Of a stretch of 30,622 nucleotides of DNA, positions 8,811 to 17,080 are shown piece by piece (position 1 is the stretch's first letter; the number at the start of each line of letters is the position of its first letter). A model generated the notes under the pieces. The model ran no database searches and had not been told where the DNA came from. It was given only the letters and a program-made list of their open reading frames with translations. The stretch comes from Chloroflexota bacterium (GTDB lineage: Bacteria; Chloroflexota; Dormibacteria; Dormibacterales; Dormibacteraceae): the NCBI GenBank assembly GCA_005880175.1, contig VBJR01000023.1, positions 21,070 to 51,691 on the forward strand, in the 5' to 3' direction. Both the position numbers and the translations under genes were made by a program.

Positions 8811-9599
8811 ATGCGCGCTGAGGGAATGCGCGCCAGACTCATCCCGCTCGTCCTGCTGATGACGCTGGGTGCGGCTGCCTGCGGCGGCACCCGGGTGCTG
8901 GCGGGCACGCGGACCGTCGCGCGACACAGCACCACGACCACCACCGCATCGACGCGCCCGGGCGCGCGCGGCGGAACCCAGGCCGTCGGCGCCGCCGTGG
9001 AGACCTCCTCCGTCCGCGTGCTGTTCGTCGGCGCGAGCGTGACGGACGGCTGGTTCGCGTCCAGCAAGGCCCACGCGTACACCGCGCTCGTCGCGAAGGG
9101 CCTGGCGGAGGGCCGGCCGGTCCAGGTCCGGGTCCTGGCCCGGCCGGGCGTCACGGCCGAGGACGCCGCCGCCTGGAACCTCACCGCCCCGAGCGACGTC
9201 GTGGTCGTGCAGATCGCCACCAATGATTTCGTGCGCGACGTGCCCCTGGACCGGTACTCGGCCGCGTACGCGGAGCTGCTCGACCGCCTGCGCGTCGCGT
9301 CGCCCAGGGCGGAGCTGATCTGCCTCGGGGCGTGGCTGGACCCCAACGGGAAGAACCGGCTCGGCGTCCCGGCGGTGGACTACGACGCCGCGGCGCGGAC
9401 GCAGTGCGACGCCGCCCACGGCCGCTACGTCGACCTGTCGGCGGCGTACATGGACGCCGCCAACCACGGGCCGGCCGGCCGGCCGACGTACCAGGGGCCC
9501 GGCGACCTGTTCCACCCCAACGACCGCGGGCATGCCGAGCTCGCGTCGCTGATCCTCCAGGCCGACGGGATCCAGGTGTCGCGGGAACCGGCGACGTAG
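8811..9599 (+). CDS. SGNH/GDSL-family hydrolase lipoprotein
   Basis: Probable extracytoplasmic esterase or carbohydrate deacetylase. A signal peptide (RARLIPLVLLMTLG) ends in lipobox AAAC, giving a lipid-anchored protein followed by a Thr/Ser-rich linker (STTTTTASTRP). The SGNH catalytic blocks are visible: GASVTDGW (block I with nucleophile Ser), a Gly-containing block II region, IATNDF (block III Asn) and DLFHPNDRGH (block V Asp-x-x-His). Length 262 aa fits. ATG 8811 is used; ATG 8826 is equally possible and gives a more typical signal peptide. The substrate is not readable. It ends 21 nt before the response regulator gene but that gene has its own -10 box. Confidence 0.85.
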   Translation: MRAEGMRARLIPLVLLMTLGAAACGGTRVLAGTRTVARHSTTTTTASTRPGARGGTQAVGAAVETSSVRVLFVGASVTDGWFASSKAHAYTALVAKGLAEGRPVQVRVLARPGVTAEDAAAWNLTAPSDVVVVQIATNDFVRDVPLDRYSAAYAELLDRLRVASPRAELICLGAWLDPNGKNRLGVPAVDYDAAARTQCDAAHGRYVDLSAAYMDAANHGPAGRPTYQGPGDLFHPNDRGHAELASLILQADGIQVSREPAT

Positions 9600-9607
9600 C
9601 GGCTCCG

Positions 9608-9613
9608 TACCAT
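9608..9613 (+). promoter_or_regulatory. Leaderless -10 box for the response regulator
   Basis: TACCAT (TANNNT) lies 7 nt before GTG 9621, with no Shine-Dalgarno sequence between. Confidence 0.5.
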
Positions 9614-9620
9614 CCGTGTT

Positions 9621-10283
9621 GTGTCCAAGGTCCTGATCGTCGACGACGACGCGCACATCAGGGCCTCCCTGCGGCGGACGCTGGCGTTCGAGGGCTACCA
9701 GGTGCGCGAGGCGGGCGACGGGACGGGGGCCCTGGAGGCGGCGCTCGACGAGCTGCCCGACCTGGTCATCCTGGACCTCATGCTGCCCGGCATGGACGGC
9801 GTGGAGGTGTGCCGGCGGCTGCGCGAGGTCAACGACGTGCCGATCCTGATGCTGACCGCCCGCGAGGGAACCTCCGCCCAGGTCCAGGGCCTGGACTCGG
9901 GCGCCGACGACTACCTGGTGAAGCCGTTCGTGAAGGACGAGCTGCTCGCGCGCATCAGGGCGCTCCTGCGGCGGCGGTCGCAGGACGGTCCGCGGACGTA
10001 CCAGGTCGCCGACCTGGTGCTGGACGACCGCGCGCACTCCGTGTACCGCGGCCAGCGCCTGGTCGAGCTGACGCCGCGGGAGTTCGAGCTGCTGCGGTTC
10101 CTGATGCGGCACCCGGGCGAGGTGATCCAGCACAGCCGGCTGCTGGCCGCGATCTGGGGCTACCAGGACAGCCGGGTCCTGGACGTGTACGTGCGCTACC
10201 TGCGGACGAAGCTGGAGGCGGCCGGCGAGCCGCGCCTGGTCCACACGGTTCGCGGCGTCGGCTACGTCCTCCGCCCCGAGTGA
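9621..10283 (+). CDS. OmpR/PhoB-family response regulator
   Basis: DNA-binding partner of the kinase encoded next. The receiver domain has the acidic pocket at D8-D10, phospho-acceptor D52 in ILDLMLPGMDG, switch residue Thr in LMLTAREG and Lys in DYLVKPF. The C-terminal winged helix contains ELTPREFELLRFLMRHPGEV, the recognition helix region SRVLDVYVRYLRTKLE and the wing VRGVGYVLRPE. At 220 aa it is full length and resembles MprA/PhoP-type regulators. Start GTG 9621 is supported by a -10 box 7 nt upstream. Its stop overlaps the kinase ATG. The 11-bp direct repeat at 11762-11788 is the right kind of target for this class. Confidence 0.94.
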   Translation: MSKVLIVDDDAHIRASLRRTLAFEGYQVREAGDGTGALEAALDELPDLVILDLMLPGMDGVEVCRRLREVNDVPILMLTAREGTSAQVQGLDSGADDYLVKPFVKDELLARIRALLRRRSQDGPRTYQVADLVLDDRAHSVYRGQRLVELTPREFELLRFLMRHPGEVIQHSRLLAAIWGYQDSRVLDVYVRYLRTKLEAAGEPRLVHTVRGVGYVLRPE

Positions 10284-11755
10284 TGCTCACCGACTTCCGC
10301 GTCCGCCTGGCCGGCCTGATGTCGCTCCGGCTCCGGCTGGCCGTGCTGTCGGCGGTCGCCGCCTTCGTCGTGGTCGGCCTGTTCGGGACCGGGGTGTACG
10401 TCGTCCTCTCCCAGCGCCTGTACGGCGACACGGACACGGCGCTCCAGCAGTACGCCACGGTCATCGTCCGGCGGGTCAACCGGCCCGACCTCGGGCCGCC
10501 CGTGCCGCTGTCGCGGGTCCTGCTCGGCGGCCCGGACACGTTCGTGATCGCGTACGACGGGGACGGCACGGAGCTCGACCGGAGCCCCAACGCGACGGGC
10601 CTCTCCGTGCCGCTCCCGGAGTCGGCGCGCCAGCGGGCGCTGGCCGGCGTCTCCTCGACCGCCACGGTCGGCCGCCCCGGTGCCCGCTACCGCCTGACCG
10701 TGGTCCCGGTGAACACGACGGCGGGCCTGGAGCACGCGGACCCGGGTCCGGCGCCCCTGATCCTGAGCGTCGGCCGCTCGGTGGACGGCCTCGACTCCAC
10801 GCTCCAGACGCTCCGGCTGATCCTGCTGGCGGGCGGCGGCCTGGCCCTGCTGTCGGCGCTCGGCCTGGCCTGGATCGTGGCCGGCCGGGGCCTGGACCCG
10901 GTCACGCAGCTGACGAGGGCGGCGGAGACGATCGGCCCGGGCGACCTGGCCGAGCGCCTGCCCGTGCCCGGCACGCGGGACGAGATCTCCCGCCTCTCGA
11001 TGGCGTTCAACGCCTCGCTCGACCGCCTGCAGACGGTGTACCGCGAGCTGGAGGAGACGCTCAGCCGGCAGCGCCAGTTCGTGGCGGACGCGTCCCACGA
11101 GCTGCGGACGCCGCTCACCGTGATCCTGAACGACGCCCAGACGCTCCTCGAGCACCCGGAGGCGACGCCGGAGCAGCGCGAGGAGTGCCTGGCCGAGCTG
11201 CTCATCGAGGCGCGCCGGATGGCCCGCCTGACCAACGACCTGCTCCAGCTCGCGCGCACGGACGCCGAGGGCCGCATCGAGCTGGCCGAGGTGGACTGGG
11301 ACGACGTGTTCGCCGACGCCGCGGACGACGCCGAGCGCATCTGCGCGCCGCGGGAGGTGGACACCGACGCGAGCGCCACGCTCGGCCCCGGCCGCACCGA
11401 CCGGGCCCTGGTGCTGCGCGCCCTGCGCGCCCTGTTCGACAACGTGGCCCGCCACACGCCCGAGTCCGCCCGCGTGATCTTCAGCGCGACGGCCCACGGC
11501 GACGCGATCCAGTTCGCCCTGCGGGACACCGGGCCCGGGGTGTCCCCCGACGTGCTGCCCCGCGTCTTCGACCGGTTCTTCCGCGTCGACCCGGCGCGCC
11601 GCGGGCACGGGACCGGGCTGGGCCTGGCCATCGCCCGCCACGTCATCGAGCGGCACGGCGGGACGGTCCAGGCGCGGAACGTGGCCGGCGGCGGTTTCGG
11701 CGTGGACATCGCCCTGCCGCGGTGGGCGACCGAGGAAGCGGCCGCGGCCCAGTAG
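10283..11755 (+). CDS. Sensor histidine kinase with HAMP domain
   Basis: Membrane sensor partnered with the upstream regulator. Order: TM1 (LAVLSAVAAFVVVGLFGTGVY), an extracytoplasmic sensor of about 140 residues, TM2 (LILLAGGGLALLSALGLAWI), HAMP (GLDPVTQLTRAAETIG...), HisKA with FVADASHELRTPL (phospho-His near residue 273), and HATPase with N-box LFDNVARHTP, G1 DTGPGV and G2 GTGLGLAIARHV. The 490 aa length is typical. Start ATG 10283 overlaps the regulator stop (TGATG); an in-frame ATG 10319 is an alternative. The signal sensed is not evident. Confidence 0.94.
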   Translation: MLTDFRVRLAGLMSLRLRLAVLSAVAAFVVVGLFGTGVYVVLSQRLYGDTDTALQQYATVIVRRVNRPDLGPPVPLSRVLLGGPDTFVIAYDGDGTELDRSPNATGLSVPLPESARQRALAGVSSTATVGRPGARYRLTVVPVNTTAGLEHADPGPAPLILSVGRSVDGLDSTLQTLRLILLAGGGLALLSALGLAWIVAGRGLDPVTQLTRAAETIGPGDLAERLPVPGTRDEISRLSMAFNASLDRLQTVYRELEETLSRQRQFVADASHELRTPLTVILNDAQTLLEHPEATPEQREECLAELLIEARRMARLTNDLLQLARTDAEGRIELAEVDWDDVFADAADDAERICAPREVDTDASATLGPGRTDRALVLRALRALFDNVARHTPESARVIFSATAHGDAIQFALRDTGPGVSPDVLPRVFDRFFRVDPARRGHGTGLGLAIARHVIERHGGTVQARNVAGGGFGVDIALPRWATEEAAAAQ

Positions 11756-11761
11756 CAGGTG

Positions 11762-11788
11762 CTCTTACCGAACTCTTACGGAACTCTC
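11762..11788 (+). promoter_or_regulatory. Direct-repeat site, candidate response-regulator box
   Basis: CTCTTACCGAA (11762-11772) is followed immediately by CTCTTACGGAA (11773-11783) and a partial third copy CTCTCGC. The exact 11-bp period is that of OmpR/PhoB-family direct-repeat sites. It lies just past the kinase stop and about 40 bp before the fusion gene start. Confidence 0.55.
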
Positions 11789-11826
11789 GCACGCCCGTCG
11801 GGGGTGTCCTGGTTGGATTGACCGTC

Positions 11827-13907
11827 GTGGACTCCCGGCCGGCCCGCCATCTCGACGGCGTCGATCTCATGCGCGTGCTCACGGTCGCCGGCGTCATCGC
11901 CGTGCACGTGGTCACGGGCACGAACAAGCCGACCAGCGTCCCGGCCGGGGCGGCGACGGTCCTGCTGCACGTCAACCGCGAGGTGTTCGTCCTCATCACC
12001 GCGCTGGTGCTCACCTACGCGTACGCGGCGCGCGAGCGCTGGTCGCTCGGCCGCTTCTGGGCCCGGCGCTACTGGCTGGTCGCGACGCCCTACGTGGCCT
12101 GGACGGTCGTCTACTTCCTCGCCGACGGGCCGGCCGGCGGGCTGTGGCCGGGGCTGCGCCAGCTCGCGATCGACCTGGTCGACGCCGGCGCCCGCTACCA
12201 CCTGTACTTCCTGCTCGTCACGATGCAGCTGTACCTGGTGTTCCCGCCGCTGCTGGCGTTCGTCCGGGCCACCCGGGGGTACCACTGGCTGGTGCTGGCC
12301 GCCAGCGCCGGCCTCCAGCTCGCGTTCACCGCGGCGATCCACTACCGCCTGCGGCCGGGCGGCCCGCTGGGGTGGTGGATGGAGCATCCCGACGCGCTGC
12401 TGCCCAGCTACCAGCTGTACGTGCTCGCGGGCGCGATCCTCGCGGTCCGGCTCGGCGACGTGACGGACTGGGTCCGGCATCATCGGGCCGTGGTCGTCGG
12501 GCTGGCGGCCGCCGGCGTGCTCGCCGGCCTCGCCAGCTTCGGCTACGACATCGCGTTCCGGCTGCTCCCGCCGCTCCAGGCCAGCGAGGTGTTCCAGCCA
12601 GCGGTCACCGTGGAGAGCCTGTCCGTCGTGCTCGGCCTGTTCGGGCTCGGCGTCTGGTGGGCCGACCGGCTCCCCACCCCGGGAAATCCGCACCCCGCCA
12701 CCGCGATTTCCCGGGGACCCCGGGTCCAGCCCGCGCCGCTCGTGCACGCGATCCGGGCCGCCTCGGACGCGTCCTTCGGGATCTACCTCGCGCATCCGCT
12801 GGTCCTGCAGGGCCTGCTGGCGGTGGCCGGCGTCACGGGGCTGTTCACGGCGCTCCTGGACCTGCCGGCGCGGTTCACGCTCCTGATCGGCCTCCTGGGC
12901 ATCCTGCCGCTCGTGCTCGCGATCACCTGGGTCGTCGTGGCGGTGGCCCGTCGCACGCCGCTGAGCCTGCCGTTCGCGGGCCGGCAGGCGGTGCGGCCGG
13001 TGGGCCACCGGCCCACCTGGGCCATGCAGGGGATGCGCACGCTGGCGATCGGCCTGGCGGTGGCGGCCGCGGTGAGCTGGCTCGACCTGTCGTCGGTGCG
13101 GATGGCCGCGCCGGGGGCGGCGGCCGGCGGCGTGCTGCTGCCGACCGCGCCGCTCTCCGCCGCGCTGGCGGCCGCGTCGGCGCCGCCGGCCCCGCCGGAC
13201 ACCACGGCCACCGTGGACGACGTCTCGGTCGCCGGCCTGGTCCGCAGCTACCAGGTGATCCGGCCGGCGCACCCGGCGGCGGCGCACCTGCCGGCGATCG
13301 TGTTCCTCCACGGCGTCAACTCCGACATCGGCTACGAGGAGACGCGCGACGGCCTGCTCCCGCTCGCGTCGGCCGGCCAGGTCATCCTGGTCTACCCGGT
13401 CGGCTACGCGCAGTCCTGGAACGCGGGCCTGTGCTGCGGCGCCGCGCAACTCCACGACCTGGACGACGTGGGGTTCCTGGCCGCCGTCGCCCAGCGCGTC
13501 GGCGCCGACCCGGGCGTGGACCCCAACCGCGTCTCGCTGGTCGGCTACAGCAACGGCGGCAAGATGGCGTACCGGATGGCGTGCGACCGGCCCGACCTGT
13601 ACGCGAGCGTGGCCGTCGTGCTGGCGCTGCCGATGACGGCGTGTCCGCCGGGCTCGCCGGTGCCGCTCCTCCAGGTCGCCGTCAAGGACGACCCCGAGCT
13701 CCCGTACGCGCCGGGAGACGGGCCGCTCACCGCCAACGGCGTGGTGCTCACGCCGGTCACCCGCGAGGTGGCGACGTGGCGGCAGCGGGACGGCTGCGGC
13801 GGCGGGTCGCCACGTACGCGGCCGGCGGCCACTACTGGCCGGCCGGGGACGCCACGACGCCGCCAGCCGGCCTGGTGGTGTGGAACTTCGTAAGCACCGT
13901 GTCATGA
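11827..13907 (+). CDS. Fusion: membrane acyltransferase-3 domain + PHB-depolymerase/LpqC-like esterase; 3' frameshift
   Basis: Residues ~10-400 form an acyltransferase-3 (OafA-like) membrane domain with about ten helices (e.g. FVLITALVLTYAYAA, GIYLAHPLVLQGLL), the family that O-acylates cell-surface sugars. Another membrane helix (TLAIGLAVAAAVSWLDL) and an Ala/Pro linker lead to an alpha/beta-hydrolase of the PHB-depolymerase/LpqC type: VFLHGVNSD near 492, WNAGLCCGA and nucleophile elbow GYSNGGKMAYR near 573. Around 13795-13810 the frame breaks: the next frame continues VATYAAGGHYWPAGD (matching the catalytic-His G-G-H-x-W-P motif) and ends FVSTVS at 13907. About 15-20 residues before that motif appear missing. 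GTG 11827 is the likely start; TTG 11818 is the alternative. It lies downstream of the two-component pair and the direct-repeat site. Confidence 0.8.
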
Positions 13908-13966
13908 GCGACGGGCTCTCGGGGATTTCTAACCTGGCTCTCGGACAACACTTCGGGTCCGCTTCC

Positions 13967-13972
13967 TGTAAT
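13967..13972 (+). promoter_or_regulatory. Leaderless -10 box for comA
   Basis: TGTAAT (5 of 6 to TATAAT) lies 6 nt before ATG 13979. A weak CGGACA (13942-13947) could act as -35. Confidence 0.5.
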
Positions 13973-13978
13973 GGATCC

Positions 13979-14770
13979 ATGAGCACGGCGCTTACGGGAA
14001 TCGAGGAGACCCTGGACCTCCCGAGCCGGCAGCGCAAGCCGCGCCGGTCCGGCTTCAGCATCGTGATCGACCCCGGCGCCGCGACCGGCCTGTTCGAGGA
14101 CGTCATCGAGAGCCACGCGCCCCTGATCGACTTCGTCAAGTTCGGGTGGGGCACGGCGCTCGTCACCCGCGAGCTGGAGCGCAAGGTCATGTGCCTGCGC
14201 CGCAACCACGTCGAGTTCTTCTTCGGCGGCACGCTGTTCGAGAAGTTCGTGCTGCAGAGCCGGTTCGAGGGCTTCCGCTCCTTCTGCCACCTGCACGGGT
14301 GCCGGTGGGTGGAGGTCTCGAACGGGACCATCACGATGTCGAGCGCCGAGAAGATGGCGTACGTCGCCGCCCTCGGCCGCGACTTCGACGTGATCAGCGA
14401 GGTCGGCTTCAAGGACGCGGAGCGATCGGGCGAGCTGACGCCCGACGACTGGGTCGAGGGCATCCGCGGCGACCTGGAGGCCGGCGCGAGCCTGGTGCTG
14501 ACCGAGGCCAGGGAGAGCGGCCGCAGCGGCATCTGCACGCCGGACGGCCGGCCCCGCCAGGAGGCGGTGGACGCGATCATCGCGTCCGGCCTCGACGTGC
14601 GGAAGGTCGTGTTCGAGGCGCCGACCAAGGACCTGCAAACGTACTTCATCCGGCGCCTCGGGCCGGACGTGAACCTGGGCAACGTGGCGATGGCCGACGT
14701 GGTCGGCCTGGAGACCCTGCGCCTGGGCCTGCGCGCCGACACGCTCCTGGAGGGACTTGCGCTTGCGTGA
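13979..14770 (+). CDS. comA: Phosphosulfolactate synthase (ComA family)
   Basis: The family condenses sulfite with phosphoenolpyruvate to (2R)-phosphosulfolactate, the first step toward coenzyme M or sulfolactate. Conserved blocks of this TIM barrel are visible: IDFVKFGWGTALV, FFFGGTLFEKFV, WVEVSNGTITMSS, VISEVGFKD, and VFEAPTKDLQTYFI near the end. From ATG 13979 the protein is 263 aa, the usual size; an upstream in-frame GTG at 13880 would add 33 unrelated residues and overlap the previous gene. The TTG start of the next gene lies inside its last codons, so the VOC protein is translationally coupled. No later coenzyme M genes (comB, comC, comDE) are in the window, so the actual product is open. 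A sulfate importer lies 8 kb away. Confidence 0.87.
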   Translation: MSTALTGIEETLDLPSRQRKPRRSGFSIVIDPGAATGLFEDVIESHAPLIDFVKFGWGTALVTRELERKVMCLRRNHVEFFFGGTLFEKFVLQSRFEGFRSFCHLHGCRWVEVSNGTITMSSAEKMAYVAALGRDFDVISEVGFKDAERSGELTPDDWVEGIRGDLEAGASLVLTEARESGRSGICTPDGRPRQEAVDAIIASGLDVRKVVFEAPTKDLQTYFIRRLGPDVNLGNVAMADVVGLETLRLGLRADTLLEGLALA

Positions 14771-15161
14771 CACACGCGACGTCTTTCATCTCGCGATCCC
14801 GGCGCGGGACCTCGACGAGACCCACCGCTTCTACGTGGAGCAGCTGGGCTGCAAGCTGGCCCGGCGCTACCCGGACCGGATCACCCTGGACTTCTTCGGC
14901 GACCAGATCGTCTGCCACCTGTCCGACGGGTGGGACCGCGATCCGGACATGTACCCGCGCCACTTCGGCGTGACGTTCCGGGAGCGGGACGACTTCGACC
15001 GCCTGCTCGCCCTGGCGCGCCGGCGCTGCGTGGACGTCTACCGCGACGTGGAGACCCGCTTCGGCGGCCTGGTCGAGGAGCACCTGACGTTCGTGCTCCG
15101 CGACCCCTCGAACAACCTGCTCGAGTTCAAGTACTACCACGACCCCCGGATGATGTATTGA
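14757..15161 (+). CDS. VOC-family (glyoxalase/dioxygenase fold) protein coupled to comA
   Basis: A single-domain vicinal-oxygen-chelate protein of 134 aa. Candidate metal ligands are at the expected places: His in DVFHLAIPARDLDET, His in YPRHFGVTF and Glu in NLLEFKYYHD; FFGDQIVCHL is the central beta-hairpin. Two in-frame TTG codons (14757 and 14763) could start it; both lie within comA, so it is almost certainly co-translated. The pairing suggests a role on a sulfolactate-derived or related substrate, but that is inference from context only. A copy of a dispersed repeat begins directly after its stop codon. Confidence 0.85.
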   Translation: MRLRDTRDVFHLAIPARDLDETHRFYVEQLGCKLARRYPDRITLDFFGDQIVCHLSDGWDRDPDMYPRHFGVTFRERDDFDRLLALARRRCVDVYRDVETRFGGLVEEHLTFVLRDPSNNLLEFKYYHDPRMMY

Positions 15162-15318
15162 GCATCCAGGCAAGTGGGGGCAGGCCCCCCCTTCCGGAAC
15201 CCCCCCTCTATCCAGGACACTTGGGGCGCCTGCGGCGCATCCCTCCGGGTCTGAAGGCCGGCGCCTGGAGCACTCGGGAAGACGGACTCGCACACTCGGG
15301 CGAAGCCCTTGCTTGCGC
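15162..15318 (+). repeat. Dispersed 3'-UTR-type repeat, copy A
   Basis: A ~155-nt element that aligns over its whole length (clearly more than two thirds identical by eye) with the reverse complement of 24255-24404. Shared hairpins: GGGGGC-AG-GCCCCC at 15176-15189, GCGCC-TGC-GGCGC, and GGGC-GAA-GCCC. It is bounded by GCAAG and CTTGC. It starts immediately after the VOC stop codon, in the gene's orientation. Confidence 0.75.
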
Positions 15319-15353
15319 CATCCCGGGTGGTCATGAGGTGGAGGGACCGGCGA

Positions 15354-16895
15354 TTGACTGAACACCGCGGTACGACCACGAGCATCGCGGACCTCGTCGC
15401 GCTCCGTGCCCGCGGCGCGGGCGACCGCCTGGCCCTGGGCGTCGGGAAGGACGGCCGCGTCCTGACGTACGCCGAGCTGGGCCGGCGCACCGCCGAGTGG
15501 GGCGCCGCCCTCTCCGGCCCGGCCCGGGCGTGGACGCGCCGCGTGGGCCTCGCGGTGGACGACCCCCTCGACTTCGCCACCACGTACCTGGGGCTGCTCG
15601 CGGCCGGCGTGACGGTGGCGACGCTCAATCCCGAGGCCGGCCCCGACCATCCCCGGCAGGCGGCCCAGCTCGCGCTCGACCTGGTGGTGACCGACCTGCC
15701 CGAGATGGCCGCGGGCGAGTGCCCGGTGTGGCAGCTGCGGGACGGGCCGCCGCGGCGGGGCATCCCGGCCGGCGCGCGAGCGCCGTGGCCGGCGTCGGCG
15801 CCCCCCGCTGTGCTCCTGTCCAGCAGCGGCACGACCGGCACGCCCAAGATCGTGCCGCTGTCCGAGCGCCAGCTGCTGGCGGTCGCGGGCCGCGTGGCCG
15901 CGCACCACCGGCTCGGGCCCGAGGAGCTGGGCTACTCGCCGCTGCCGCTGTTCCACGTCAACGCCCAGGTGGTCGGGCTGCTGTCGGCGCTGGTCGCCGG
16001 CTCGGGCCTGGTCATCGACCGGCGGTTCCACCGCACCGACTTCTGGGCGCTGCTCGCCAGCTGGCGGGTCACGTGGCTGAACGCCGTCCCTGCCGTGCTG
16101 GCGATCCTCGCCGACGCGCCCGGCCCCGACGGCGACACGGCGGCCCGGATCCGGTTCGCCCGCTCGGCGTCGGCGCCGCTGCCGCCCCCCGTCCATGCCC
16201 GGTTCGAGGCCAACACCGGGGTGTCGGTGCTGGAGACCTACGGCATGACGGAGGCGGCGAGCCAGGTGACGGCCAACCCGCTGGCCGCGACCGAGCGCCG
16301 GCGCGGGTCGGCGGGGCTGCCGGTCGGCCTGGCCCTGCGGGTCGTGGACGAGGAGGGCCTGCCGTGCCCGCCCGGCGTGGCCGGCTCGGTCCAGATCCGG
16401 GGCCAGGACGTCGTCCGCCACTACGTTGAGCCGGGGGCGGCCCAGCGCCTGCGGCCGGCCCGGAACGACGAGGGCTGGCTGGTCACCGGCGACGTCGGCC
16501 ACCTGGACGAACGGGGCTTCGTGTTCCTGACGGGCCGGGCGGACGACGTGATCAACTGCGGCGGCGAGAAGATCTACCCGCGGGAGATCGAGGACGTGCT
16601 CCGGTCGCACCCGGCGGTGACGGAGGCCGCGGTCGTGGGCCGGCCCGACGAGGTGCTGGGCCGGTGCCCGGTCGCGTACGTGACCGCCCGGCCCGGGGCC
16701 GAGCCGGCCGAGCTGGCGAACGCCCTGATGCGGCAGTGCGAGGCGCACCTGGGCCGCACCCGGCGGCCGCGCCGGCTGGTGGTGGTGGACCGGGTCCCGA
16801 CCGGCCCGACGGGCAAGGTCAGCCGCCGGCAGCTGGAGCAGGACCCCGCGGCCCTGCGCGACCTGGCGGTGGTGGAGCGCTCGCGCGCGTCCTGA
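15354..16895 (+). CDS. AMP-forming acyl/aryl-CoA ligase family protein
   Basis: ANL-superfamily ligase of about 513 aa that adenylates a carboxylic acid, then usually transfers it to CoA. Motifs: P-loop SSSGTTGTPKIVPLS, A5 ETYGMTEAASQV, A7 LVTGDVGHLDERGFVFLTGR, hinge DDVINCGGEKIYPREIE and C-terminal catalytic Lys in GPTGKVSRRQLE. TTG 15354 is preferred because GGAGGG lies 9 nt upstream; ATG 15333 and TTG 15309 are alternatives, the last inside the dispersed repeat. It resembles the oxalate-CoA ligase/FadD7-like branch more than long-chain FadD, but substrate cannot be assigned. It lies about 190 nt after the comA-VOC pair in the same direction. Confidence 0.9.
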   Translation: MTEHRGTTTSIADLVALRARGAGDRLALGVGKDGRVLTYAELGRRTAEWGAALSGPARAWTRRVGLAVDDPLDFATTYLGLLAAGVTVATLNPEAGPDHPRQAAQLALDLVVTDLPEMAAGECPVWQLRDGPPRRGIPAGARAPWPASAPPAVLLSSSGTTGTPKIVPLSERQLLAVAGRVAAHHRLGPEELGYSPLPLFHVNAQVVGLLSALVAGSGLVIDRRFHRTDFWALLASWRVTWLNAVPAVLAILADAPGPDGDTAARIRFARSASAPLPPPVHARFEANTGVSVLETYGMTEAASQVTANPLAATERRRGSAGLPVGLALRVVDEEGLPCPPGVAGSVQIRGQDVVRHYVEPGAAQRLRPARNDEGWLVTGDVGHLDERGFVFLTGRADDVINCGGEKIYPREIEDVLRSHPAVTEAAVVGRPDEVLGRCPVAYVTARPGAEPAELANALMRQCEAHLGRTRRPRRLVVVDRVPTGPTGKVSRRQLEQDPAALRDLAVVERSRAS

Positions 16896-16923
16896 GGGGG
16901 CCGCTGGTCGGCCGGGGCTCCGC

Positions 16924-17069
16924 CTTGGTCGGCGGGGCGACACCTGGGTGGCCGAGTTCGGGCGAAGGGGGCGCTGCTGCGCCTCCCTGGGTCCAGCCTG
17001 GCAGTGAGCAGACGGGGGTCAAGGCTTCCCTGCGGCGCTGCGCGGCCTGGACCCCCTCCCGTCAGCAGC
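16924..17069 (+). repeat. Left arm of a large imperfect inverted repeat
   Basis: About 146 nt that match, in reverse complement, the segment at 17289-17434; the longest shared run is GGCCGAGTTCGGGCGAAGGG. Contains an internal stem: GGGGGTCAAGGC (17014-17025) against GCCTGGACCCCC (17045-17056). Confidence 0.8.
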
Positions 17070-17080
17070 CGGTCGTTCCG

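Noticed and set aside
8534..8821. 95-codon plus-strand frame between dnaB and the SGNH gene
   Set aside because: Low-complexity Arg/Pro/Ser composition, no start signal and no family resemblance.
11776..14775. 999-codon minus-strand open frame
   Set aside because: It is Arg/Ala/Pro-rich, has no recognisable domain and lies opposite two well-supported plus-strand genes; such antisense frames are expected at this GC content.
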